A stretch of 64,000 nt of DNA from Lichenihabitans psoromatis (lineage in GTDB: Bacteria; Pseudomonadota; Alphaproteobacteria; Rhizobiales; Beijerinckiaceae): positions 2,357,501 through 2,421,500 of the forward strand of contig NZ_CP036515.1 in assembly GCF_004323635.1 (NCBI RefSeq), given 5' to 3'. The notes beneath the pieces are model-generated. The model was not told the DNA's origin. It saw only the letters and a list, made by a program, of their open reading frames with translations, and made no database searches. Every line of letters begins with the position of its first letter. Position 1 is the first letter of the stretch. Position numbers and translations under genes: made by a program. Shown piece by piece: positions 17,075 through 25,865 of this stretch.

Positions 17075-17383
17075 TTTAACACCTTTGATCAGGTACGCCT
17101 TCGTGACCTGTTTGACCGTCGGCCGAGGCTACCAAGGTCGATAGCAACGCATGGACTCCTCGATAAAGACTGCCGTCCTTATGCGTGAATGGCCACGTCT
17201 TGCCTGCGCCAACACAGCCTGGATATCGTCAAAAGGGTAGCTCAGGGTCAGCCCTCGTTGATAGCTGCGCTTTACGCAACTCGGTCATTCAACGACTTAC
17301 ATTTGTAGCCGGGCAGCGGATATGAACTCGAGAGAAGAGCCGATCGTCGCCCCTGCCGGGTCGCCAGGGAGTTGGGAGTCGTG
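17075..17383. other. Gene-free stretch before the TMEM175 gene
   Basis: 309 bases between divergent GNAT and TMEM175 genes; the promoters of both should lie here. A 40-codon minus-strand open piece near 17140-17260 has no recognisable family. No clear operator seen. Confidence 0.4.
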
Positions 17384-17983
17384 ATGGGCAAAGAGCGTAT
17401 GCTGGCGTTTACGGACGGGGTGATCGCCGTGATCATCACGATCATGGTGCTTGAACTTAAGCCGCCAAGTGGGACCACACTGGCCGATTTGGAGCACCTG
17501 TGGCCGGTTTTCCTGGCCTACGTCATGAGCTTCACCTACGTGGGAATCTACTGGAACAACCACCATCATCTCTATCAGCTGGTCGAGCGCGTCAGCGGCG
17601 GGATCATGTGGGCGAACCTGCACCTGCTGTTCTGGATTTCCCTGATCCCATTTGCGACCGCGTGGGTGGGCGAGCACGAGGCGGATCCCTGGCCGACCGC
17701 TGTTTATGGACTGTCGCTGCTGATGGCGGCTTTGTCTTGGTGGCTCATGCAGACCGTCATCATGCGTGACCAGGGCGCGGCGTCGCCGCTGCGGACCGCG
17801 GTCGGGTGGGATTGGAAGGGGAAGCTAGCGCCGGTCTTTTACGCGGCGGGCATCGGGCTTTCCTTCGTGCATGTCGCGCTCGCCGATGTTGCCTATGCGG
17901 CCGTGGCCCTCCTCTGGCTCGTGCCTGACCGACGGATGGAACGCATGCTGTCGACCACCCCATCAGGAGGATCGCCGCCGTAA
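17384..17983 (+). CDS. TMEM175-family potassium channel-like protein (DUF1211)
   Basis: 199 residues from ATG 17384, with GGGAG five bases upstream; TTG 17372 and GTG 17381 are weaker. Six hydrophobic helices are visible. The first, RMLAFTDGVIAVIITIMVLELKPP, contains FTDG, the counterpart of the FSD signature of TMEM175. Later helices include the family's YWNNHHHLYQLV and WANLHLLFWISLIPF segments. Bacterial TMEM175 proteins form tetrameric K+ leak channels in the inner membrane. No partner gene nearby. Confidence 0.85.
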   Translation: MGKERMLAFTDGVIAVIITIMVLELKPPSGTTLADLEHLWPVFLAYVMSFTYVGIYWNNHHHLYQLVERVSGGIMWANLHLLFWISLIPFATAWVGEHEADPWPTAVYGLSLLMAALSWWLMQTVIMRDQGAASPLRTAVGWDWKGKLAPVFYAAGIGLSFVHVALADVAYAAVALLWLVPDRRMERMLSTTPSGGSPP

Positions 17984-18069
17984 CCGGCGCGCAAAGGCGG
18001 CTTGAACACGATTGTGTTCTCGGGAGGGAGGCGAGAGACACGGGCCACCTCTCATTGCAGCACCGTCGA

Positions 18070-18119
18070 CAAGAAGGACGGCTGCGTGACGACCGTATTC
18101 CACCCGACCTGAACCGATC
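18070..18119 (+). pseudogene. 3' remnant of a second FdhA-like alcohol dehydrogenase
   Basis: These 50 bases match 8441-8490, the end of the alcohol dehydrogenase gene, at 46 positions, including the stop codon (18110-18112) and bases beyond it. The frame reads KKDGCVTTVFHPT-stop against KKDGCVKVVFHPT-stop. Nothing upstream resembles the rest of the gene. This is the scar of a deleted paralogue or a recombination footprint. Confidence 0.65.
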
Positions 18120-18277
18120 ACGGCGCGAGACGCGACGTCTCCCGAACTCTTGAAGCACGCCTCGCGCCGATATGCCCCGTCGGATAATAAACATCTCGTT
18201 AACGATCGGACCATGGAGCTAAACGCGACAACTCGCGTTGACGTCCCGAGCCTCATCAAACCTTTCAGGCCTGAGCG

Positions 18278-18466
18278 ATGACCAAGTCACAGACCACCAC
18301 CTTTTCGTCCGATCGCATTCGCATCGGCGCCGCCGCCTGGGTGCGTCCGAGCATCGCCGATGTGGAGGAGGTGGCTCGCGGGTTTCGCGCCATGCCGCGA
18401 CCGAGCCCCTCCTATCTCTATCGGCAGGGCCAGGCTCGGTCAGCACCGTCGGATGCCGTCGCCTAA
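18278..18466 (+). CDS. Small hypothetical protein (62 aa)
   Basis: ATG 18278 to TAA 18466. Starts MTKSQTTTFSSDRIRIGAAA and contains a short predicted helix (SIADVEEVARGFRAM); no family recognised. The ribosome binding site is weak. Support comes from a proper intrinsic terminator 60 bases downstream on the same strand, which implies a plus-strand transcript across this open frame. It could also be a non-coding transcript. Confidence 0.4.
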   Translation: MTKSQTTTFSSDRIRIGAAAWVRPSIADVEEVARGFRAMPRPSPSYLYRQGQARSAPSDAVA

Positions 18467-18526
18467 GCGTCTCTCCGCCCGATCCATCTGGTATCGTCGA
18501 GCGCGTTTGATAACTGTTTGAAGTCT

Positions 18527-18557
18527 AGGCGCTGTCTCACCGGCAGCGCCTTTTTTT
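18527..18557 (+). terminator. Intrinsic terminator
   Basis: 8-base stem AGGCGCTG / CAGCGCCT (18527-18534 with 18544-18551), 9-base loop, followed by T7. It ends the plus-strand transcript carrying the small open frame at 18278-18466. Confidence 0.75.
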
Positions 18558-18597
18558 GCATAAGGGGACAACTAACCCGCTCCGATCTTGGCGTCAG

Positions 18598-21500
18598 TCA
18601 GGTTGGGCTTGTGTCGAACAACTCGAGACATGCGACCGCAAGGCTGAGCCTTTCTTCGGTAGCCACTTTGGTGCAATCGAAAACCACCCGCCCGTTTCGA
18701 ATTTCGAAGCCGGCGCGAGCCTGCAGCGGGATGTGAGCGAAGAGTTCATCTGCTGCGCGGCCGAGACGCGGCGTGAGAGCGATCGCCTTTGGGCCGCCAT
18801 CGACGCGGGCGATGCCAAGTTGGCGGCACAGTCCCTTGAGGCGCGCGAGCGTCAATAGCTCACCGACGGCCTCCGGAATTGGCCCAAAGCGGTCTTGGAT
18901 CTCATCGCTCATGGCATCGACGTCGCTGGCCTCCATCGTCCGCGCGATGCGAGCGTAGAGATTGAGGCGGACCTCCGGCTCCGGCAGATAGTCCGGCGGC
19001 AAACGCCCCATCGTTGCGATGTGGATCTCGGGTGACCAATTCTCGGCGTCGTCGTCGCGGGCTGTGCGGATCGCGAGTTGCAGCAGATGCTGATAGAGCC
19101 CCAGCCCGACCACACGCACACGCCCGGCCTGATCCTCGCCGAGCAGGTCTCCGGCGCCCCGAGAATCGAGATCGCGTGCGCTGATCGCCATGCCGCTTCC
19201 GAGGCGATCCAGGGTCGTCAAGGTTGCCAGCCGTTGCTCGGTGGCTGTTGGCAAGGGCTGGTCCGAGCGGGTCATCAGATAGCATGTCCCCTGCCGGCTG
19301 CCGCGCCCGACGCGTCCGCGCAATTGATGCAATTGTGCGAGCCCAAAGCGTTCGGCGCCGCAGACGATCATCGTATTGGCGCGCGGCACGTCGAGCCCGC
19401 TCTCGATGATGCTGGTGGCCAACAAGACGTCGGCCTTGCGATGCGCGAAGGCCATCATGGCGGCATCGACCTCATGGGCCTCCATCTGTCCGTGCCCCGT
19501 CAGAATGGTGAGTTCGGGGACATGCGCTGCAAGATCTGGAGCGAGTTGGTCGAGATCCTCGATCCGCGGCACGACGACGAAACTTTGGCCGCCATTGGCC
19601 TTCTCGTGCATCAAGGCGATGCGGATCGTTGCCATATCGAACGGCGCCACCAACGTGCGGATAGGGCGGCGTCGCGCCGGGGGCGTGGCGATGACGCTGA
19701 GGTCTTGCAAACCGACGAGCGCCGATTGCAGTGTTCTTGGGATCGGCGTCGCGGTCATGGTCAGGACGTGGATACCCGTCCCGAGTTCACGGATCCTGGC
19801 CTTGTCGGCTGTGCCGAACCGCTGTTCCTCGTCGACGATCAGCAGGCCGAGATCCTTAAACGCGACGTCGTCACGGGTCAGTGCATGGGTTCCGACCACG
19901 AGGCGCACGGACCCATCGGCGAGCCCTTGCTTGACCGCGAGCGCCTCCGCCGCGGAGACCATTCTGGAGAGATGCGCGACTGGGATGCCGAACGCAGCAA
20001 AGCGCTGCTCGACCGTGTGAAGATGCTGCCTGACCAACACGGTCGTGGGCGCCACGAGCGCCACCTGCCGCCCCGCGAAGACGGCGGCGGCGGCCGCTCT
20101 CAGCGCCACTTCGGTCTTGCCGAAGCCGACATCCCCGACCACGAGCCTATCCATCGGGCGGCCGGATGCGAGATCACGCAGCACGTCGTCGATCGCATGG
20201 ATCTGGTCCGGCGTCGGCCCATAGGGAAAGCCGGCGACGAACCGCTCGTAGTAGCCGCGCGGCGGCACGAGTTTTGGCGCGACGGTCTCGTCGCGACGAC
20301 GGGCGAGGGCCACGAGACCGCGCGCGGTCTCGGTCACGTCGTGGCTGATTTTGGCCCGTCGTTTCTGCCACGCATCGGTGTCGAGCCTGTCGAGCGTGAT
20401 GCCGTCTTGCTCGGCGCCATAGCGCCAGATCCGGTCCATCTCCTCCACCGGGGCGAGCAGGTCGGTGCCCTTGGCGTAATCGAGCCGCACCGCGTCGCGT
20501 CCCGCCGCTGCGCCGGTTTCGATGGTTTCGAGGCCGCGCAAGATGCCGATCCCGTGGTCGGCGTGGATGACGAAGTCGCCGAAAGCAAATTCGCCGTCTC
20601 CCATATGCCAGGGGATCGGAACGGCGTGAAACGAGGAGGCCCGCGCCTGATGTCCCAGCAGGTCCGCGGCAGTCACCAAGGCTACTCCGCCGTCGCGATC
20701 CTCGAAGCCATGGTCTGCGGATAAGCGCATCAGCAGGATCGAGTCCGCTTTCGCTTCCGTCCGCTCGGACCATGCGTCCAGCCGCACCGGCTTGCGGCCC
20801 GACGCGCGTTCCGCTTCCTTGGCCAGGGTGGCGAGATCGCGCTCGCGTGCCGCCCCGAGCACGATCCGCAAGCCGGCGCGACGGGCGTCCTCGAGATAGG
20901 CCGCAAAAGCTTGCCCGGGCTTGTCATCGAGGCAGAACCGCGCCATCACGGCCGTCGGTTGCCGCTCGGGGAACGCTGCGAGGCGCGGGACGACCAGCTC
21001 GCTCCATTCATCCGGCGTCAGAAAAAGGCGGTGGGGTGGGAGCGCCTTGTGGCTCAGGTTCGGCGTAGCCGCATCGGCCGCGACCCGGTCGCGATAGGCC
21101 TCGGCGATCTGCTCGAACAGGTGCTCGATACGCCCATCGGCCTTCGGTTCAAGCATCAGGCTCGCGTCCGGCATCATGTCGAGCAGCGTCGTCATCGTCG
21201 GATAAGCGACCGGCAGCCAATGTTCGACGCCCGGAAAGCGTTCGACCTCGGTGCCATCCGGTGTTTGCACCAGTTCCGAAGCGGCACCGACCCTGATCTT
21301 GACCACAGACCCGGTGCTTCGTTGCGACACCGGATCATAACGATGGATGCTCGTGATCGCTCCATCGATCAGCGTGATGCGGAAGGGTTTCGACGCCGCG
21401 GTGAAGATGTCGATCACCTCGCCTCGGATCGCGACATGGCCGCTCGCGTCGACCCTGTCGGCATGGACGTAGCCGAGTCGACCGACCTTAGCCGCAAAGG

Positions 21501-21885
21501 CCTCGACATCGAGGAGAGTGCCGGTGCGAAGCACGATCTGATGCGCCACGGCATCGCCGGGCGGAACGCGCTGGACCAGAGCGTCCGGTGTCGTCACCAA
21601 GATCGTGGTACCGAGATCCTGCGGTGACGCGCCGAGATCGTGCAGCACGCGCATGCGGCGGCTCATGTGATCGGGTGAGGGCGGTGCCCGGTCGTAGGGA
21701 AGGCAGTCCCACGCCGGAAAGCAATGACAGGTGAGATCAGGTGCCATCTGGCCAAGGATGCGAGCGAGCGCCTCGCCGCGGTGGTCGTCGTCGACCGCGA
21801 CGATCAAACCTTTTGGCTTTTCGCGTGTCATAAAATCGAGAAGTTCGATGGCCAAAAACGCGACCGGACGGTTCGACATCATCAT
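18598..21885 (-). CDS. Mfd-type transcription-repair coupling factor-like helicase
   Basis: About 1095 residues from ATG 21885 (MMMSNRPV; an ATG at 21993 would add 36 poorly conserved residues). Mfd domain order is kept: UvrB-homology region (CFPAWDCLPYDRAPPSPDHM; RGEVIDIFTA), RNA polymerase interaction/Tudor-like domain (VIHADHGIGILRGLETIE), translocase motor with Walker A VVGDVGFGKTEVAL, DEEQRFG box and TATPIPRTLQ, TRG motif (RDLDSRGAGDLLGEDQAG), and C-terminal D7 (LPEPEVRLNLYARIAR ... DRFGPIPEAVGELL). Mfd displaces stalled RNA polymerase and recruits UvrA. The linker and polymerase-binding segments are diverged from canonical Mfd, so it may be a second, Mfd-like paralogue, as occurs in several Hyphomicrobiales. 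Confidence 0.8.
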   Translation of the reverse strand: MMMSNRPVAFLAIELLDFMTREKPKGLIVAVDDDHRGEALARILGQMAPDLTCHCFPAWDCLPYDRAPPSPDHMSRRMRVLHDLGASPQDLGTTILVTTPDALVQRVPPGDAVAHQIVLRTGTLLDVEAFAAKVGRLGYVHADRVDASGHVAIRGEVIDIFTAASKPFRITLIDGAITSIHRYDPVSQRSTGSVVKIRVGAASELVQTPDGTEVERFPGVEHWLPVAYPTMTTLLDMMPDASLMLEPKADGRIEHLFEQIAEAYRDRVAADAATPNLSHKALPPHRLFLTPDEWSELVVPRLAAFPERQPTAVMARFCLDDKPGQAFAAYLEDARRAGLRIVLGAARERDLATLAKEAERASGRKPVRLDAWSERTEAKADSILLMRLSADHGFEDRDGGVALVTAADLLGHQARASSFHAVPIPWHMGDGEFAFGDFVIHADHGIGILRGLETIETGAAAGRDAVRLDYAKGTDLLAPVEEMDRIWRYGAEQDGITLDRLDTDAWQKRRAKISHDVTETARGLVALARRRDETVAPKLVPPRGYYERFVAGFPYGPTPDQIHAIDDVLRDLASGRPMDRLVVGDVGFGKTEVALRAAAAAVFAGRQVALVAPTTVLVRQHLHTVEQRFAAFGIPVAHLSRMVSAAEALAVKQGLADGSVRLVVGTHALTRDDVAFKDLGLLIVDEEQRFGTADKARIRELGTGIHVLTMTATPIPRTLQSALVGLQDLSVIATPPARRRPIRTLVAPFDMATIRIALMHEKANGGQSFVVVPRIEDLDQLAPDLAAHVPELTILTGHGQMEAHEVDAAMMAFAHRKADVLLATSIIESGLDVPRANTMIVCGAERFGLAQLHQLRGRVGRGSRQGTCYLMTRSDQPLPTATEQRLATLTTLDRLGSGMAISARDLDSRGAGDLLGEDQAGRVRVVGLGLYQHLLQLAIRTARDDDAENWSPEIHIATMGRLPPDYLPEPEVRLNLYARIARTMEASDVDAMSDEIQDRFGPIPEAVGELLTLARLKGLCRQLGIARVDGGPKAIALTPRLGRAADELFAHIPLQARAGFEIRNGRVVFDCTKVATEERLSLAVACLELFDTSPT

Positions 21886-22171
21886 CCTATCAGCAAGCGC
21901 GCGGGTGGTTCGATGGAGGGCAGACGCCAACGTATTTGCTCGCAAATGGCTCCCGACCGCAGGCGCAAGACGACGTCTTTGTGACCACATCAACCGGGCA
22001 TCGAACGCCTCGTACAGCTGTGCCTATGAGACCTGATGGCAAGGACCGTGGCGCCCTGTCACACCGCTGCAACACCAACCTGATCCCGTCCGGGAATGCG
22101 TCGAGCGTCCTCGGGACAGATAGCGACACCCCTTCGGGAGTGCGCATCCAATCGCGCGTGAGGGTCAGATC

Positions 22172-24595
22172 ATGGACAATGTTTCTCGGCTCGATCAGAC
22201 GCCCGGGCTCCCGGGCCCGTTAAGCGCTCAAGACCTCAGCCTGATCCACCGCTATTGGCTCGCGTCCAACTATCTTTCGGTCGGGCAAATCTATCTGCTC
22301 GACAATCCGCTTCTCCGCGACCCACTGACGCCCGAGCACATCAAAGCGCGCCTGCTGGGCCATTGGGGTACGACACCCGGCCTCAACTTTATCTATGTGC
22401 ATCTCAATCGGATGATCCGCGCGCGGGACCTCAACATCATCTACATCTGCGGGCCTGGGCATGGTGGCCCCGGCATGGTGGCCAATACCTACCTCGAAGG
22501 GACCTACAGCGAGATCTATCCCGCGATCACACAGGATGCGGACGGCCTGCAGAAGCTCTTCCGGCAATTTTCCTTCCCGGGCGGGATTCCGAGCCATGCC
22601 GCGCCGGAAACACCGGGATCGATCCACGAAGGCGGCGAGCTTGGCTATGCGCTTGTGCATGCCTTTGGGGCGGCCTTCGATAATCCTGATCTGATCGTCG
22701 CCTGCGTGGTGGGCGACGGCGAAGCTGAAACCGGCCCGCTCGCAGCCTCGTGGCATTCCAACAAGTTCCTCAACCCGAGGAGCGACGGCGCTGTGCTGCC
22801 GATCCTGCATCTCAACGGTTACAAGATCGCCAATCCGACCATTCTCGGCCGCATGAGCGACATCGAAGTACGGGCGTTGTTTACCGGCTATGGTTACGAG
22901 CCGATCTTCGTCGAAGGCAGCGACCCCGCCGAGATGCATCAGTTGATGGCGGCCGCCATGGAGCGCGCGTTCAACATCATTCAGGATATCCAGGCGCAGG
23001 CGCGGAGTGGCTTCGGCAGCACGCGGCCCGTCTGGCCCATGATCATCCTGCGGAGCCCGAAAGGCTGGACCGGCCCGAAAGTGGTCGACGGCAAGAAGGT
23101 CGAAGGCTTCTGGCGCGCCCATCAGGTACCGGTCGACAATGCGCGCGGGAGCGAGGGGCATCGCAAGATCCTCGAAGATTGGATGCGGAGCTATGATCCG
23201 GACGACCTGTTCGACGCGTCAGGGCGGTTCAAGCCGGAACTCGCCGCGCTGGCGCCGACCGGCACGCGCCGCATGGGTGCCAACCCGCATGCCAACGGCG
23301 GCTTGCTCAAGCGTGATCTGAGACTGCCTGATTGGCGCAGCGTCGCCGTGGACGTGCCGCATCCGGGTGGCACCATCGGCGAGGCGACGCGAGCGCTCGG
23401 GATCTACTTTCGGCATGTCTTCGAGCTCAATGCCGAAGCTCGGAACTTCCGCATCGTCGGTCCCGATGAGACCGCCTCGAACCGGCTCGATGCCGTCTTC
23501 GAGGTGACTGACCGCGTGTGGATGGAGAATATCCAGCCCGACGACGTGTCGCTTGCCCACGAGGGGCGCGTCCTCGAGGTCTTGAGCGAACATCTTTGTC
23601 AGGGTTGGCTCGAAGGCTACTTGCTGACGGGACGCCACGGTTTCTTCTCGTGCTACGAAGCCTTCATTCACATCATCGACTCGATGTTCAACCAGCATGC
23701 CAAATGGCTGAAGGTTTCGCGCGAACTCGGCTGGCGTCGGCCGATCGCCTCGCTCAACTATTTGCTGACGTCGCATGTCTGGCGGCAGGACCATAACGGG
23801 TTCAGCCACCAGGACCCTGGCTTCGTGGATCTCGTGGCCAACAAGCGGGCCGATACGGTGCGGATCTATTTCCCGCCGGACGCCAATACGCTGCTCTGGG
23901 TCGCCGACCATTGCTTGAAGACCTACGACCGCGTGAACGTCATCGTGGCCGGCAAGCAACCCTCGCCGCAATGGCTCGATGCCGATGCGGCCGCGATCCA
24001 CTGCGAGGCTGGTATCGGCATCTGGCGCTGGGCCAGCAACGATGACGATGGTGCGGAGCCGGATGTCGTAATGGCCTGCGCCGGCGACGTGCCGACGCTC
24101 GAGACGCTGGCGGCAGTCGATCTGCTGCGGACGGCCTTGCCCGATCTCAAGATCCGCGTCGTCAACGTGGTCGATCTGATGACCCTCCAGTCGCAGAGCA
24201 ACCATCCGCATGGCATGCCGGATCGCGATTTCGATGGGCTGTTCACCTGCGATAAGCCGGTGATCTTCGCCTACCACGGCTATCCGGCGCTCATTCATCG
24301 CCTGACCTACAGCCGCGCCAACCATGCCAATATCCATGTGCGCGGCTTCATCGAGGAGGGCACGACGACGACCCCCTTCGACATGGTGGTGTTGAATGAA
24401 CTCGACCGCTTTCATCTCGCGATCGAGGTCATCGAGCGGGTTCCGGGGCTGGCCGGAAAAGCCGCCTATGCGAAGCAGCGGTTTCGCGACACGCTGATCG
24501 AGCATCGGGCCTATGTGTGCCAGCATGGCGAGGATATGCCGGAGATCTCCGGCTGGGCTTGGCCTCACGACACGGCAGCGCGCGCTGATGGCTGA
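22172..24595 (+). CDS. xfp: Phosphoketolase (xylulose-5-phosphate/fructose-6-phosphate)
   Basis: 807 residues, full family length. Thiamine diphosphate-dependent enzyme: N-terminal [19 protein letters not shown], the TPP/Mg2+ motif [20 protein letters not shown] near residue 175, [12 protein letters not shown], and the characteristic [18 protein letters not shown] of the second domain. It cleaves xylulose-5-P (or fructose-6-P) with phosphate to acetyl-phosphate plus glyceraldehyde-3-P (or erythrose-4-P) in the cytoplasm. ackA follows 24 bases downstream, so acetyl-phosphate is converted to acetate with ATP gain. An alternative fate via phosphotransacetylase is not encoded here. Confidence 0.97.
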   Translation: MDNVSRLDQTPGLPGPLSAQDLSLIHRYWLASNYLSVGQIYLLDNPLLRDPLTPEHIKARLLGHWGTTPGLNFIYVHLNRMIRARDLNIIYICGPGHGGPGMVANTYLEGTYSEIYPAITQDADGLQKLFRQFSFPGGIPSHAAPETPGSIHEGGELGYALVHAFGAAFDNPDLIVACVVGDGEAETGPLAASWHSNKFLNPRSDGAVLPILHLNGYKIANPTILGRMSDIEVRALFTGYGYEPIFVEGSDPAEMHQLMAAAMERAFNIIQDIQAQARSGFGSTRPVWPMIILRSPKGWTGPKVVDGKKVEGFWRAHQVPVDNARGSEGHRKILEDWMRSYDPDDLFDASGRFKPELAALAPTGTRRMGANPHANGGLLKRDLRLPDWRSVAVDVPHPGGTIGEATRALGIYFRHVFELNAEARNFRIVGPDETASNRLDAVFEVTDRVWMENIQPDDVSLAHEGRVLEVLSEHLCQGWLEGYLLTGRHGFFSCYEAFIHIIDSMFNQHAKWLKVSRELGWRRPIASLNYLLTSHVWRQDHNGFSHQDPGFVDLVANKRADTVRIYFPPDANTLLWVADHCLKTYDRVNVIVAGKQPSPQWLDADAAAIHCEAGIGIWRWASNDDDGAEPDVVMACAGDVPTLETLAAVDLLRTALPDLKIRVVNVVDLMTLQSQSNHPHGMPDRDFDGLFTCDKPVIFAYHGYPALIHRLTYSRANHANIHVRGFIEEGTTTTPFDMVVLNELDRFHLAIEVIERVPGLAGKAAYAKQRFRDTLIEHRAYVCQHGEDMPEISGWAWPHDTAARADG

Positions 24596-24619
24596 GGCCG
24601 TCGGTACGGTGGAGCGATC

Positions 24620-25795
24620 ATGACCGACGCGGTTCTGGCCCTGAATGCCGGCTCCTCCAGCATCAAGTTCGGGCTTTTCGAAGCCCGCGCCGCTGACGGT
24701 CCGGTGCTGATCGCCAAGGGCCTGCTCGAGGATCAAGGGTCCGAGCCGCATTTCACAGTTCGCGACCCGGCGGGGGCGACGCTCGTCGATCGGCAGTGGT
24801 CGGGCGCGACCGCGCATGAAGACCTGCTCGGCGCCTTACTGGAGTGGGTCGAGACCCACCTCGACGGCAAAAAGCTCGCGGCGGTCGGCCATCGCATCGT
24901 CCATGGCGGGCTGCGGTTCGTCGAACCGGTTAGGCTGACCGATGAGACGATTGCCGCGATCGATGACCTGACGCCGCTGGCGCCCCTGCATCAGCCGCGC
25001 AGCCTCGAGCCGATCCGAGCGCTGCGGACGCTTCGGCCCGATCTGCCGCAGGTCGGCTGTTTCGACACCGCCTTCCACCACGATCTTGCGCCGCCGGTCA
25101 GCCGCTACGCCGTCCCGCGCCGGTTCGAGGAGGCGGGTGTTCGCAAATACGGGTTTCACGGGCTCTCGTATCATTTCATCGCGGGTCGGCTGGCCCAGGT
25201 CGCACCGGAGCTGGTTGCCCGGCGCACGGTCGTGGCCCATCTCGGCAATGGCGCGAGTCTCTGCGCCATGCGGGACGGGCGCAGCCGTGACACAACGATG
25301 GGCTTCACGGCGCTCGACGGTCTGGTGATGGGCACCCGTTGCGGCGCAATCGACCCCGGCGTCGTGCTGCATCTGCAGAAACAGCATGGGATGAGCGCCG
25401 ATGCGGTCGAGCACATGCTTTATCACGAGGCGGGGCTGCTCGGGGTCTCGGGCCTCTCGAGCGACATGCGGACACTGACCGAGAGCGACGATCCGCGCGC
25501 CCATGAGGCGATCGATCTCTTCGGCTTCCACATCTCACGCGAGACGGCCGCGATGGCCAACACGCTCGGCGGCCTCGATGCTTTGGTGTTCACCGGCGGC
25601 ATCGGCGAACATTCCGCCGCCGTCCGGGCCGATGTCTGCGCGCGGCTGGCCTGGCTCGGCGTCGAGATCGACACCGCCGCCAACGATCAGCACGGCGAGC
25701 GCCTCGCGACCCAAACCAGCCGCGTCGAGGTGCTCTGTCTTGCGACCGATGAGGAGATCGTGATCGCGCGCGCCGCCCTGCACCTCATGGGCTAG
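24620..25795 (+). CDS. ackA: Acetate kinase
   Basis: 391 residues with all acetate/propionate kinase signatures: LALNAGSSSIKFGLF at the N terminus, GHRIVHGG, CFDTAFHHDL, RKYGFHGLSYHFI, VVAHLGNGASLCA, and VFTGGIGEHSAAVRADVC near the C terminus. Catalyses acetyl-phosphate + ADP to acetate + ATP (reversible). Directly follows xfp with 24 bases between, a standard phosphoketolase-acetate kinase pair. Confidence 0.97.
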   Translation: MTDAVLALNAGSSSIKFGLFEARAADGPVLIAKGLLEDQGSEPHFTVRDPAGATLVDRQWSGATAHEDLLGALLEWVETHLDGKKLAAVGHRIVHGGLRFVEPVRLTDETIAAIDDLTPLAPLHQPRSLEPIRALRTLRPDLPQVGCFDTAFHHDLAPPVSRYAVPRRFEEAGVRKYGFHGLSYHFIAGRLAQVAPELVARRTVVAHLGNGASLCAMRDGRSRDTTMGFTALDGLVMGTRCGAIDPGVVLHLQKQHGMSADAVEHMLYHEAGLLGVSGLSSDMRTLTESDDPRAHEAIDLFGFHISRETAAMANTLGGLDALVFTGGIGEHSAAVRADVCARLAWLGVEIDTAANDQHGERLATQTSRVEVLCLATDEEIVIARAALHLMG

Positions 25796-25865
25796 TGGCT
25801 CACGCTTGCGCGCCGCGGGGCTCGTGTTAAGCCGGATCACCCGCAGCCCGTGACCCGGCGCCTCC

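Noticed and set aside
19078..20724. 548-codon plus-strand frame opposite the Mfd-like gene
   Set aside because: Antisense shadow of a well-supported helicase gene, with no recognisable domain.
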